Assembly: GCF_003626575.1 (NCBI RefSeq)
Contig: NZ_RBDY01000001.1
Coordinates: forward strand, 588,234 to 652,233
Length of the DNA stretch: 64,000 nt
DNA from: Streptomyces radicis
GTDB taxonomy: Bacteria > Actinomycetota > Actinomycetes > Streptomycetales > Streptomycetaceae
Direction: 5' to 3'
Shown here piece after piece: positions 17,275-27,192 of this stretch (positions are counted from its first letter, which is position 1; every line of letters begins with the position of its first letter). Under the pieces are notes generated by a model that was given only the letters and a program-made list of their open reading frames with translations, was not told the DNA's origin and did no database searches. A program made the position numbers and the translations under genes.

Positions 17275-17327
17275 CGGCTTGGCCTCCGTTCCTGCGCGGT
17301 GCCGCGCGGTGTGTCGCGGGGTGGCGA

Positions 17328-18218
17328 TCAGCCGTCGGTCGGCGGGTTGACGGCGATCTCGTCGATGAGGAAGGTGTCGGCGTCGTAGGAGCGGATGATC
17401 TCCTCGTAGCTCCCGTCATCGACGAGCTGCTGGAGGGCGGCGGCGAACGCCTCGCCAAGGCCTGAGTCCTGGGCGGTGGCGATGCCGGTCAGGTGCTCGT
17501 TGAAGGTCGGCCCGGTGAGGGCGAGCTCCTCGTCCTGGGCGGCGATGTAGATGCCGGAGACGCTGTTGACGGTGGCGGCGTCTGCGCGGCCCGACTTGAC
17601 GGCGAGTCCCGCGGACGCCTGGTCGTCGAAGGTGGAGACGGTGACGGACCCGTCGCCCGCGGCCTCGCAGGCCGCGGACTGCTCCTCGAGCAGCCCGATG
17701 GTGGTCTGGCCCGCGATGGCCGCGACGGTGAGGCCGCAGATCGCGTCCATCGTGTCGGCGAGCGGCTCGGCCGATTCGGCGGTGAGGAAGGTGTAGCCGA
17801 TGCGGCCGACCGGCACCTGGTCGATGACCCGCATGCGCTCCTCGGTGATGTCGGTTCCCCACAGGCTGACGTCGTAGGTGCCGGACTGGAGGCCGGGTAT
17901 GGAGGACTCGAACGAGTTGGCCTCCACGTCGAGTTCGACGCCGAGCAGCTCGGCGGCCGCGATCCCGAGGTCGTACGTGATGCCCGTGAGGTCGCCCGAC
18001 TCGGTGCGGCTGTACAGCGGCGGGTTGGAGTCGCCGATGACGGCGCTGAGCGTCGCGCCGCGCAGGTCGTCGGGGACGAGCGCGGCCAGGTCGGCGTCGG
18101 CGGCGGGTGCGGGGGATTCGTCGGAGTCCGGGTCGTCGGCGTCCTGCGCGCAGGAGCTGAGGGTGAGGGTGGCGGCGAAGGCGGCGAGCGCGGCGGCCCG
18201 TCTGAGGTGGTGGTGCAC
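17328..18218 (-). CDS. Amino-acid-type ABC transporter substrate-binding lipoprotein (first of two)
   Basis: A 296-residue family 3 solute-binding lipoprotein. The signal peptide MHHHLRRAAALAAFAATLTL ends in lipobox LSSC, with an acidic linker after it. The core begins LSAVIGDSNPPLYSRTESGDLTGITYDLGIAAAELLG and continues with YDVSLWGTDITEERMRVIDQV, parallel to the other binding protein in the operon but clearly diverged. GTG 18218 has GAGGAG 7 nt upstream. It is 53 bp before the permease and 63 bp after the flavin oxidase gene, so uptake and oxidation are likely co-expressed. Confidence 0.9.
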   Translation of the reverse strand: MHHHLRRAAALAAFAATLTLSSCAQDADDPDSDESPAPAADADLAALVPDDLRGATLSAVIGDSNPPLYSRTESGDLTGITYDLGIAAAELLGVELDVEANSFESSIPGLQSGTYDVSLWGTDITEERMRVIDQVPVGRIGYTFLTAESAEPLADTMDAICGLTVAAIAGQTTIGLLEEQSAACEAAGDGSVTVSTFDDQASAGLAVKSGRADAATVNSVSGIYIAAQDEELALTGPTFNEHLTGIATAQDSGLGEAFAAALQQLVDDGSYEEIIRSYDADTFLIDEIAVNPPTDG

Positions 18219-18281
18219 GGTGGTTCTCCTCGGTGTGGCGCGGTGGCGCGGTGTGGCGGGGCGGGGCGGGGTGGAGTCGGG

Positions 18282-19472
18282 TCAGGCGGGGTCGGCGTCG
18301 AGCACCAGGTCGCGGATGGAGACCTGGGCGCGGAAGTCGCGGTCGAGCGCGACGTCGGGCGGCAGCAGCGCGCTGGTGCCGGTGGCGACGAGATCGGCGG
18401 CGGCGCGACCGAAGCCCGGCGCGAGCTTGAAGCCGTGCCCCGAGAACCCCGCGAGCACGACGACCCTGGCGTCGGCGTCGAGCGCGCCGACCGCGGCGTG
18501 GCCGTCGGGCGTGAACGACTCGGGGTAGATCTGGGACTCGACCGGGTCGGGGCTGACGCCGGGCAGCAGCGCCCTGATGAGCGCGGCGGAACGGTGTTGC
18601 CAGTCGGCGCGCACATGCCGCCGCATCGTGTCGACGTCCTCGACGTCCCGTGGGTAGTCCGCGTGCGGGGCGAGCTTGACGCGCGTGCCGTCGAGGGCGG
18701 ACATCGCGCCGTAGGACAGGTCGGGGCCGCTGCGGCGCAGCGTGATGGGGAACCGTTCGGGGCGCAGCAGTTGGCGGTCCTCGACGAAGTGCCAGGTGTG
18801 GTAGATGGCCCGGGTCTCCAGCGGAAGCGTGGGCAGCAGGGTGCGGGCCCAGGGGCCCCCGGCGACGACGGCGTGGTCGTGGCGTTCGGTGGCGGTGGCG
18901 GTGCCGGTGGCGGTGGCGACCTCGACCCCGCCGCCCGGGGCCTCGGCGACGCCGTGCACGGTCGTGCCGGTGCGCAGCTCCGCGCCATGGGCGACGGCCG
19001 CGTCGAGGGCGGCGCGGATGGCGAGGTTGGAGCGGAGCACCCCGGCCTCGGGGTCGAACAGCGCGATCTCGCCGTCGAGCGGGGTGTGTTGCGGGTAGCG
19101 GGCGGTGAGCGCGTCGGCGTCCAGCACCTCGTAGGGGATGCCGCGCTGTTCGGCGTAGGCGATGCCACCGGCCAGCACGGGGTGGTGGGCCGGGCCGATG
19201 GACAGCCCTCCGGTGCGGTGCAGCAGGTCGGTGTCGGTGGCGCGTTCGAGTCGGCGCCACAGGTGCCAGGAGGCGTCGAGCAGCGGGCCGTAGGCGGGGC
19301 CCTCGGCGTAGACGCGGCGGAACATCCGGGTGCCGCCGCCGCCCGCGCCCTCGTTGTGGCCCGGCCAGTACCGCTCGTAGACGGTGACGGCGAAGCCACG
19401 GGTGGCGAGCTGCCATGCGGCCATGGAGCCGATGGCTCCGCCGCCGACGACGGCGACGCGCGGGGCGCTCAT
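18282..19472 (-). CDS. FAD-dependent amine oxidoreductase (DAO family; sarcosine/N-methyl amino-acid oxidase-like)
   Basis: A 396-residue DAO-family flavoenzyme. The dinucleotide fold begins VAVVGGGAIGSMAAWQLA, the FAD region continues with GAGGGGTRMFRRVY, and the C-terminus has the family's FSGHGFKLAPGFGRAAADLV, where monomeric sarcosine oxidase and N-methyltryptophan oxidase carry the covalent-flavin Cys nearby. The corresponding Cys is not evident here, so flavin may be non-covalent. It would oxidise a primary or N-alkyl amine to an imine with H2O2 release. ATG 19472 overlaps the stop of the LysR gene (ATGA), so the two are translationally coupled. Confidence 0.85.
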   Translation of the reverse strand: MSAPRVAVVGGGAIGSMAAWQLATRGFAVTVYERYWPGHNEGAGGGGTRMFRRVYAEGPAYGPLLDASWHLWRRLERATDTDLLHRTGGLSIGPAHHPVLAGGIAYAEQRGIPYEVLDADALTARYPQHTPLDGEIALFDPEAGVLRSNLAIRAALDAAVAHGAELRTGTTVHGVAEAPGGGVEVATATGTATATERHDHAVVAGGPWARTLLPTLPLETRAIYHTWHFVEDRQLLRPERFPITLRRSGPDLSYGAMSALDGTRVKLAPHADYPRDVEDVDTMRRHVRADWQHRSAALIRALLPGVSPDPVESQIYPESFTPDGHAAVGALDADARVVVLAGFSGHGFKLAPGFGRAAADLVATGTSALLPPDVALDRDFRAQVSIRDLVLDADPA

Positions 19473-20458
19473 GCGGGCCTCCTGACCGGCAGCGCGGCCG
19501 CGGGGGAGGCGGGAACGGGGCGGAGCGTGGCGGGAGTCGGCGGCGCGGCGGGTGCCTCGTTCACGAGCACGTCGCGCAGTGCGTCGGCCAGCCGGTGGAC
19601 GGAGGGGTGCTGGCTGGCGTGCGGGACCAGGAGGGAGAGGTGCCGCGGCGGCAGCGCGTCGACGGGCAGCGGGGCGACGCCGGGGTGCTGGTAGGCGCGC
19701 AGCGCGAGCCGCGGCACGAGGGAGACGCCGACGCCCGAGGCGACGAGCTGCTGCACCACCATGTAGTCGTCGGTGGCGTGCCGGATGTCGGGGCGGAAGC
19801 CGCGCTTGGCGGTGGCGGTGAGCAGGTGGGCGCGGCAGCGCGGGCAGCCGCTGATCCAGGTGGCCGCGTCGAGCTGTTCGAGCCGGATGGCGGGCGCGGC
19901 GGCCAGCGGATGGCCGACCGCGACGAGGGCGAGCAGGTCGTCACGGCCCAGGCTGATGCGGTCCATGCCGGGATCGGGGTCGGGCTCGGGCACGTCGTCG
20001 TAGTGGAAGACGAGCGCGGCGTCCACCTCGCCGCGCAGCACGGCGCGCGTGGCCTCGGGCGGCTCCTTCTGGGTGAGCCGGATCTCGGCGCCGTCGGCTG
20101 AGCGGGAGAGGTCGACGATGACGGGCGCGACGAGCGCGGCGCACGCGGAGGGGAACGAGGCGAGCCGGACGACCTCGTCGCGCTCCCGCAGCACGGCGCG
20201 CACGTCGTAGGCGGCGAGGCTGAGCCGCCCGACGACGGCGTCGGCGTGCTTGAGCAGCACCTCGCCCGCCCTGGTCAGCCGCACGCCACGGGAGCTGCGG
20301 TCCAGCAGCCTGGTGCCGAGGGAGCGTTCGAGGCGCCGCATCTGCTGGCCGAGCGCCGGCTGGGTCCAGCCCAGGTCCCGCGCGGCGGCGGACAGCGACC
20401 CCTTGAGGGCGACCGCGCGAAAGGTGATCAGCAGCTTCGGGTCGAGTTCCGGATACAT
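19469..20458 (-). CDS. LysR-family transcriptional regulator
   Basis: A 329-residue LysR regulator with the winged helix at PKLLITFRAVALKGSLSAAARDLGWTQPALGQQMRRLERSLG and a standard effector domain. A CPRC motif (ISGCPRCRAHLL) in the second lobe is a distinctive Cys pair that might respond to redox or a thiol ligand; that is inference. ATG 20458 has GGGAGG 5 nt upstream. It sits inside the operon, 41 bp after the PatB-like gene, and overlaps the flavin oxidase start by 4 bases. Its C-terminus is Pro/Ala-rich and probably disordered. Confidence 0.9.
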   Translation of the reverse strand: MYPELDPKLLITFRAVALKGSLSAAARDLGWTQPALGQQMRRLERSLGTRLLDRSSRGVRLTRAGEVLLKHADAVVGRLSLAAYDVRAVLRERDEVVRLASFPSACAALVAPVIVDLSRSADGAEIRLTQKEPPEATRAVLRGEVDAALVFHYDDVPEPDPDPGMDRISLGRDDLLALVAVGHPLAAAPAIRLEQLDAATWISGCPRCRAHLLTATAKRGFRPDIRHATDDYMVVQQLVASGVGVSLVPRLALRAYQHPGVAPLPVDALPPRHLSLLVPHASQHPSVHRLADALRDVLVNEAPAAPPTPATLRPVPASPAAALPVRRPA

Positions 20459-20499
20459 GGTTCCTCCCTTGGCGGGCGAGCTGGCGGGACGTGCCCCGG

Positions 20500-21768
20500 T
20501 CACGGCGGGTCGCCCCCCGCCGCGTCGAGCGGGTGGAAGGGGCGGCCCTGCTCGTGCTGCGGCTGATGGAGCGCGGCGACGGCCTCGGCGAGGCGCTCCG
20601 CCGACTGTTCGAGGATCGGGCGGGGCATCGCGCAGTTGAACCGGACGAATCCGGCGCCCGCGGCGCCGCACTCGGCGCCGGTGACGAGGTCCACGCCGAA
20701 CGCGCCGAAGTGCCGGTCCAGCGCGATCGGCCCGGTCCCGGCGAGCAGCGGGCGGCAGTCGAGCCACGCGATGTAGGTGGCGGCCGGGACGCGCATCCGC
20801 ACGCCGGGCGCGTGGTGGCGCAGGAGCTCGTCGAGGAGGGTGAGGTTGCGGCGGAGGTATGCGAGGACATCGGTGAGCCAGTCCTCGCCCCGGTCGTAGG
20901 CCGCGACGGTGGCCAGCGCGCCGAGCGTCGAGGTCTTGTGCTCGTTCCAGTGCGCGACCTCGGCCCAGCGGTCGCGCGTGGCGGGGTCGGGGATGATCAC
21001 CTGGGCGCACTTGAGCCCCGGCATGTTGAACGCCTTGGTGGCGGAGACCGCGGTGATGCTGTGCCCCGCGGCGCCCGGCACCGAGGCGTAGGGGACGTGG
21101 CGGCTCGGGGTGAACGTGATGGGGGCGTGGATCTCGTCGGAGAAGACGCGGGCGCCGTGCCGGTCCACGAGGGCGGCGACACGGGCCAGTTCGGCGGCGG
21201 TGTAGACCTTGCCGAGCGGGTTGTGCGGGTTGCAGAGGATGAGGGTGCGGGCCCCGGCGGCGAGCGCGCGGTCGAGCGCGGCCTCGTCGATCGACCAGCC
21301 GGTGTGGTCCTCCCGCATCGGGACCTCGACGGTGGTCAGGCCCATCACGCGGGGGATGGTGAGGAACGGCATATAGGCGGGCGTGAGCACGGCGACCGGC
21401 GCGGCCTGGTCGTGGAACTGGCTGAGGACGACGGTGAGGATCTCCAGCACGTCGGGCATCGCCCGGATGTGCGCCGGGTCGACGGGCCAGCCGTAACGGC
21501 GCAGGTGCCACTCGGCGGTGGCGCGGGCGAGGTCGGCGGAGAGCCAGCGCGGCAGGTAGCCGAGCAGCCCCGACCTGACCGCCTCGGTGACGGCGTCCTC
21601 GACGGCGGGGGCGGTGCCGAAGTCCATCTCGGCGATGCCCGCGCCGATGTGGCCGGGGAAACGGGTCCACTTGTCGCTGCGACGGGCCGTGAGGTCCGCG
21701 ACGGTCAGCGCCTCGAACGGCGCGGGGTCGAAACGGGGCGTGGGGCGCAGCGGAAGTGCCGTGTTCAT
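20500..21768 (-). CDS. PatB/MalY-type PLP-dependent C-S lyase / aminotransferase
   Basis: A 422-residue fold-type I PLP enzyme. The N-terminal RRSDKWTRFP followed by AGIAEMDFGTAPAV is the MalY/PatB hallmark. NPHNPLGKVYTAAEL, SDEIHAPITF and SATKAFNMPGLKCAQ (with the PLP lysine) are complete, and the C-terminal Arg is in FVRFNCAMPRP. Enzymes of this class cleave C-S bonds of cysteine conjugates or cystathionine, and some transaminate. ATG 21768 overlaps the monooxygenase stop (ATGA) and has GGAGG upstream. Between a flavin monooxygenase and a thiol-sensor-like LysR, an organosulfur substrate is possible. Confidence 0.87.
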   Translation of the reverse strand: MNTALPLRPTPRFDPAPFEALTVADLTARRSDKWTRFPGHIGAGIAEMDFGTAPAVEDAVTEAVRSGLLGYLPRWLSADLARATAEWHLRRYGWPVDPAHIRAMPDVLEILTVVLSQFHDQAAPVAVLTPAYMPFLTIPRVMGLTTVEVPMREDHTGWSIDEAALDRALAAGARTLILCNPHNPLGKVYTAAELARVAALVDRHGARVFSDEIHAPITFTPSRHVPYASVPGAAGHSITAVSATKAFNMPGLKCAQVIIPDPATRDRWAEVAHWNEHKTSTLGALATVAAYDRGEDWLTDVLAYLRRNLTLLDELLRHHAPGVRMRVPAATYIAWLDCRPLLAGTGPIALDRHFGAFGVDLVTGAECGAAGAGFVRFNCAMPRPILEQSAERLAEAVAALHQPQHEQGRPFHPLDAAGGDPP

Positions 21769-23260
21769 CGGGCGTCCTCCTGGTGGGGGCCTGCGGCGCT
21801 CGCACCGTCGGCGAAGGCGCGGAACCCGGCGAGCAGCCGGGGCGCGTCCTCCGCCAGGAGGTCGGCGCAGACCGCTTGCGTGACGTTGTCGGCGGACTGG
21901 GGCAGGCCGTTGAGGCCGATGCAGGCGATGCCGTAGTCGACGTGCGCGGCCAGGTTGAAGAGGTGGAGGTTGCGCAGGGCGGCGGGCGCTTCGGCGGTGC
22001 GCGGCCGACAGGCCATGCCGGGCCCGAGCTTGGGGTGCGCGCCGATCAGCCGGTCGAGGCGGTCGGGCCGGTCGGGCCGGTCGGGCTCGCGCGCGGCGCC
22101 GCCCTCGGCGGTCGGCAGCACGTCGCTCCAGCGCAGGATGTGTCCGGCGAGCGGGGCGAGCCAGTCGACGGCGCCCAGATCGACCTGGAATCCGGTGGCC
22201 GCGATGACGAAGTCGGCGTCGACGTCGGGGGTCCCTGGCCCGGTGCGCAGCCGCACGCCCGAGTCGGCGGCGGTCGCCCCCGTGACATCGGTGCCAAGAC
22301 GCAGCTCGTACCCGGCGTGCGCGCGGCACCGTTCGAGCGACGGTCCCGTGGGCGGGGTCGGCAGGGCGAACTCCTCGCGCGCGAAGGCGCGTTTGATGTG
22401 GTCGGGCAGCGTGTGGAAGGCGCGGAACAGCCCCTTGCGCTCCAGCTGGCGGAACGCGTTCCTGGTCGGCAGCTCGGCCCGGCGGCCGAGCTGGACGACG
22501 CGGCGCGCGCCGTGCTCGAGCGCGGTGGCCGCGTTGTCGAACGCGGAGGCGCCGAGGCCGAGGACCGCGACGGCGCGCCCGGCGAGCGCGGCGAAGTCGA
22601 TGGCGTCCGAGCTGTGCGCGGCGCGACCGGGGCGCAGCGGCGCGAGGAACGCGGGCACCCGCGGCCCGCCCGCTCCCGTCATGCCGGTGCAGGCGACGAT
22701 CTTGCGGGTGCGGAGGGTCTCCGTGCCGCCCGGGCCCTCGGTGGTGACGCGCCAGTGCGCGCCGTCCGGCTCTGCGGCGGTCACGCGGGTGTCGTTGCGC
22801 ACCTCGAGGCCCGCCGCCTCGCGCAGCCAGCACAGGTAGTCCCTCCACTCGAGGCGGGGTATCAGACGGAGCTCGTCGAACGCGCCGACGCCGTGCCGGT
22901 CGTCGTACCACGCGCGGAACGACGCGGCCTGGATCCCGGCCTCGGTCCCGTACAGCTCCTTGGGGGTGCGCAGCGTGGGCATCCGGGCCCAGGTGGACCA
23001 CGGTCCCTCGCGCCCTGTCGGGGCCGCGTCGAGCACCAGCACGTCGCGCACGGACTCCCGCGCCAGCCGCAGCGCGGTGGCGAGCCCGGCCTGGCCCGCG
23101 CCGACGATCAGGACGTCGAGGACGCCATCGGGGCCACGGGTCCAGGGCACGGCGGGATAGGCGAAGGCGGCGAGGTCGTGGCGCACCCGCCGGGTCAGAG
23201 CGCCGTCCCCGCCCGGGCGCGGGTCGGCGATCCCTCGCGTGCGCGTGGCTTCGTCGTTCA

Positions 23261-23261
<1 letters not shown>
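21765..23261 (-). CDS. FAD/NAD(P)-binding flavin monooxygenase-like protein
   Basis: A 498-residue class B-type flavoprotein. After about 48 residues comes the FAD fold VLIVGAGQAGLATALRLAR. The second, NADPH, fold is VAVLGLGASAFDNAATALEHGA. Both are separated by the expected region WSTWARMPTLRTPKEL, and the conserved ATGF (IAATGFQVDLG) lies near the end. Such proteins oxygenate N or S atoms or oxidise aldehydes/ketones. A short DRPDRPDRLDRL repeat is unusual. The gene overlaps its neighbours by ATGA at both ends, so it is translated together with the SDR and PatB-like enzymes and probably works on the same compound. Confidence 0.85.
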
Positions 23262-24010
<749 letters not shown>

Positions 24011-24323
24011 GAGCGGCAAACTCCTTCTGCCTGTGCGTGAACTCTCCGAGCGAGGAGGTAAGTGGCAAGAGATTTGCAGAAAGCCGGGCGCACCGGGTAG
24101 GTCGTTTTTCTTCCCGGTAGGAAAGAGGACGCTTCAGAACCCGCGCTGAGCTGGTGATACGTGGCGTCAATTCCGTGATCCACGGCGACGGAAGGCACAC
24201 CTTATATCCCTGGTAGAGCCATTAAGAGCGCCTATCGAAAACACGCTTGTAACGTCTGCGTGAAATTCATGGCGGTTACTGACCCGGTTACTGACCCCTT
24301 CGGAGAGGGAGAGGGAGACGCCC
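24011..24323. promoter_or_regulatory. Divergent promoter region of the oxidation operon and the large flavoprotein
   Basis: This 313-bp space is clearly less GC-rich than its surroundings and must hold promoters for both directions. It contains an exact 12-bp tandem duplication, GGTTACTGACCC at 24274-24285 and 24286-24297, 26 bp before the flavoprotein start. The repeat could be a pair of protein-binding sites. No clear -35/-10 pair was assigned. Confidence 0.5.
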
Positions 24324-26288
24324 GTGGACACCGACGAGCCAGGGGGCGACAGACGACTGTGCGTGGTCGGCGCCGGGGTGCGTGGCACCATCCTGCTCGA
24401 CCGGCTGCGCGCCCTGCTCGACCCGGCGGGCGGCGCCCCGGCGAGCGCGGCGGAAGGGCTCACGGTCGACCTCGTGGACCCGCACCGGCCGGGCCCCGGA
24501 CGGATCTGGCGCACCGATCAGTCGCCCCACCTGGTGATGAACACCAGGGCCGACGCCACAACGGTGTTCACGGGCCCCGAGTCGGCGGTGCGCGGCCCCG
24601 CCGACCCACCGGCGCCCACGCTCTACGAGTGGGCCCGTCTCGCGGCGGGCGCCCCGCTGGCCGAGCCACGCCGTTCCGCGCTGGCCGAGGTCGCCGACCG
24701 GGTGCGCCCCGGCGGCCTCGGGGCCGCGGCGCCCGAGGCCGCACGGCTGCGCCCCTGGGACTTCGCGTCCCGCGCGCTCTTCGGCCGCTACCTGGCCTGG
24801 GCGCTCGCTGATGTGATCGCCCGGCTGCCCCCCGGGGTGCGCGTCGCCCACCACGCGCGGCGCGCGGTGGATGTGCGCGCGGCGCACGGGGACGAACGCG
24901 CGCGGGTGCTGCTCGACGACGGCACCGCGCTCCCGGCCGACGCGGTGATCCTGGCCCTCGGCTGGCACCTCGGCAGGGCAGGGCGCGGCGGGTCGGGACG
25001 CGGCGGGTCGGGCGGCGCGGGAACCGGTCGGCTCGTGCCCGCGGACAGCCCCGTCGACCAGGACCTCGACCGGATCGCGCCCGGTGCGCCGATCGCGCTG
25101 AAGGGGCTCGGCATGAGCTTCTTCGACACCCTGATCCTGCTCACCCAGGGCCGCGGCGGCTCGTTCACCGCGGACGGCTCCGGCGGCCTGGCGTACCGGC
25201 GCGGGGGCGACGAGCCGATCGTGTACGCGGGCTCGCGGCGCGGACTGCCGTTCCGCGCCCAGCCGGAGCTGCGCGGCCCATGGGCCGCTCCCGACCTCGC
25301 GCACACCCGCGGGGCGATCGCCGCCCTGCCCGCGGCCGACGCGGACCTCGGCGCCGCCGTGCTGCCCGCGCTGCGCCGCGACGCGACCCTCGCCTACTAC
25401 ACGACGCTGGCCCGCGTCTCGCCCGGCGCGTTCGCCGGGGACCCGGTCGCGCTGCTCGGCCCACTGGCCGCGCCTGACGCGGTCGACCCGGCCGCGTCGC
25501 GCGACGCGGCGGCGCGCGTGGCGCGGGCGGTGCCCAGGGCGGCGGACCGGCTCGACCTGGCCGCGGCCGAGCGCCCGGTGCCCGACGTGCGGAGCTGGGC
25601 GGCGTACCGGGCGTGGGCGACGCGTTACCTGACGGACGATCTGCGGGAGGCGGAACGCGGCCCCGACAGCCCGCTGAAGGCGGCGCTCGCCTGCTACGGC
25701 GCGGTGCGGCCCCTGCTCCCCGCCGCCGCGGGCGACGGGCGGCTGACCGCGCGCTCCTACGACGCCGACCTGCTGCCGTTCCTGCGGCTCGCCGGGGTCG
25801 TGTGCGGGGTGCCGCCCGCGTTCCGGGTCCGCCAACTGCTCGCGCTGCTACGGGCCGACGTGGTCCGCCTGCTGCCCCCCGGCATGCGCGTCGACACGGC
25901 GGCGGGCACCGCGGTGGCCTGGTCGGACGCGGTGCCGGGCCGCCGGGTGGCGGTGGACGCGGTGGTCGAGGCGTATCTGCCGCCGCCGGGGCGCGGGGAC
26001 GGCACCGGCACGGTGCTCGACGCGCTGTGCGCGCGGCGCGAGGCGCGGCCGCACCGGGTGGGCGGCCTGGCGCGCCCCGGGCTCGACGTGGACGCCGCGA
26101 CGGGCGCGGTGGTCAGGGCCGACGGCTCGCGGCACCGGCGGCTGTTCGCGGTGGGCCTGCCGGTGGAGTCGCTGCGGATCTTCACCGTCATCGCGCCGGT
26201 GGCGGGGACGGACTCGGCGGTCCTGCGCGAGGCCGACGCCTGCGCGCGGGCCGCGCTGTCCGTCGGTCATCCGTCGGCCGCGCGTTGA
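24324..26288 (+). CDS. Large FAD/NAD(P)-binding protein (NAD_binding_9 type)
   Basis: A 654-residue flavoprotein. The N-terminal dinucleotide fold is LCVVGAGVRGTILLDRL. The family motif GRIWRTDQSPHLVMNTRAD follows near residue 60, and a Gly-rich loop interrupts the second fold (LGRAGRGGSGRGGSGG). The C-terminus has LFAVGLPVESLRIFTVIAPVAGTDS, where FAD contacts are expected. Proteins of this type occur in actinobacterial amino-acid and secondary-metabolite pathways with poorly known reactions. GTG 24324 is preceded by a purine-rich GGAGAGGGAG run. It is divergent from the SDR-monooxygenase operon and its 3' end overlaps the convergent CoA lyase gene by 22 bp. Confidence 0.8.
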   Translation: MDTDEPGGDRRLCVVGAGVRGTILLDRLRALLDPAGGAPASAAEGLTVDLVDPHRPGPGRIWRTDQSPHLVMNTRADATTVFTGPESAVRGPADPPAPTLYEWARLAAGAPLAEPRRSALAEVADRVRPGGLGAAAPEAARLRPWDFASRALFGRYLAWALADVIARLPPGVRVAHHARRAVDVRAAHGDERARVLLDDGTALPADAVILALGWHLGRAGRGGSGRGGSGGAGTGRLVPADSPVDQDLDRIAPGAPIALKGLGMSFFDTLILLTQGRGGSFTADGSGGLAYRRGGDEPIVYAGSRRGLPFRAQPELRGPWAAPDLAHTRGAIAALPAADADLGAAVLPALRRDATLAYYTTLARVSPGAFAGDPVALLGPLAAPDAVDPAASRDAAARVARAVPRAADRLDLAAAERPVPDVRSWAAYRAWATRYLTDDLREAERGPDSPLKAALACYGAVRPLLPAAAGDGRLTARSYDADLLPFLRLAGVVCGVPPAFRVRQLLALLRADVVRLLPPGMRVDTAAGTAVAWSDAVPGRRVAVDAVVEAYLPPPGRGDGTGTVLDALCARREARPHRVGGLARPGLDVDAATGAVVRADGSRHRRLFAVGLPVESLRIFTVIAPVAGTDSAVLREADACARAALSVGHPSAAR

Positions 26289-27166
26289 GACCCGCCGACG
26301 CCCCCCGGCCGGTCATCTCCCGGGCCCGAAGGGCCGCGTGACCGGGCGTCCGCGTCCTGGTGCGGGGCGAGGACGCCGCGCGCCCACTCCAGGCGCGGCA
26401 GATCGATCATCTGGCCGTCGACCCGCACGGCCGCGCCGAGGGAGTCGCCCGCCACCTCCAGGATCCGTCGAGCCCACCGCACCTCCTCGCCCGTCGGCCG
26501 CCACGCTCGGTGCACCGTGGGGATCTGGGCGGGGTGGACACAGAGCCTGCCGCCGAAGCCGAGGGCCCTGGCCCGCAGGGACGACTCGCGCAGCCCTCGC
26601 TCGTCGTCGAGTCGGGTGTACACACCGTCGAGCGGCGCGGGCAGCCCGGCCGCCCGCGACGCGTTGACGAGGGAGCAACGCGCCCAGTCCAGCTCCGGCT
26701 GACCCGGCTCGGACGGGAGGACGCCGACGTCGAGGGCGTAGTCGACGCTGCCGAAGAGCAGTCGGCCCACGCCAGGCACGCCCGCGATCGCGTCCGCGTC
26801 GCGCAGCCCGACGGCGCTCTCCACCAGGGCCAACAGGACCGCACCGGGCGGCAGTCGTGCCACCACCGACGCGACGTGCGGCGCCGTCGAGCTCTTGGGC
26901 AGCACCACGCCCGCGAGCCCCGGGGCCTCGGCGAGGGCGGCGAGGTCGTCGTCGTGCCAGACGGTGCCGGTGGCGTTGACGCGCACCAGGGCGCGATGTC
27001 CGGTCAGCCACGCGGCGGCCGCCTCGCGCGCCCGCGCCTTGTCCTGAGGAGCGACCGCGTCCTCCAGATCGATCAGCACACCGTCGGCGCCGCTGGCCGC
27101 CGCCCTGGCGAAGCGGTCGGGCCGGTCACCAGGGACGAACAGCAGGGTGCGGGCGTGGCGTTGCAT
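26267..27166 (-). CDS. ccl: HpcH/HpaI-type CoA ester lyase (CitE-like; probable citramalyl-CoA lyase)
   Basis: A 299-residue CitE-like lyase. The start RTLLFVPGDRPDRFARA, acidic loop VLIDLEDAVAP (Asp33, Glu35, Asp36), Arg62 in LVRVN, Glu116 in LLALVESAVGL and Asp142 in LFGSVDYALD supply the Mg2+ and acyl-CoA site. These enzymes cleave (3S)-citramalyl-CoA to acetyl-CoA and pyruvate, or malyl-CoA to acetyl-CoA and glyoxylate. With a class III CoA transferase, a MatC carrier and a MaoC hydratase next to it, citramalyl-CoA is the likely substrate, as the last step of itaconate breakdown. ATG 27166 has AGGAAAGG 8 nt upstream. It is the third gene of its operon. Confidence 0.82.
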   Translation of the reverse strand: MQRHARTLLFVPGDRPDRFARAAASGADGVLIDLEDAVAPQDKARAREAAAAWLTGHRALVRVNATGTVWHDDDLAALAEAPGLAGVVLPKSSTAPHVASVVARLPPGAVLLALVESAVGLRDADAIAGVPGVGRLLFGSVDYALDVGVLPSEPGQPELDWARCSLVNASRAAGLPAPLDGVYTRLDDERGLRESSLRARALGFGGRLCVHPAQIPTVHRAWRPTGEEVRWARRILEVAGDSLGAAVRVDGQMIDLPRLEWARGVLAPHQDADARSRGPSGPGDDRPGGVGGSQRAADG

Positions 27167-27192
27167 GGCGTTGCCTTTCCTAGGGAGGGGCG

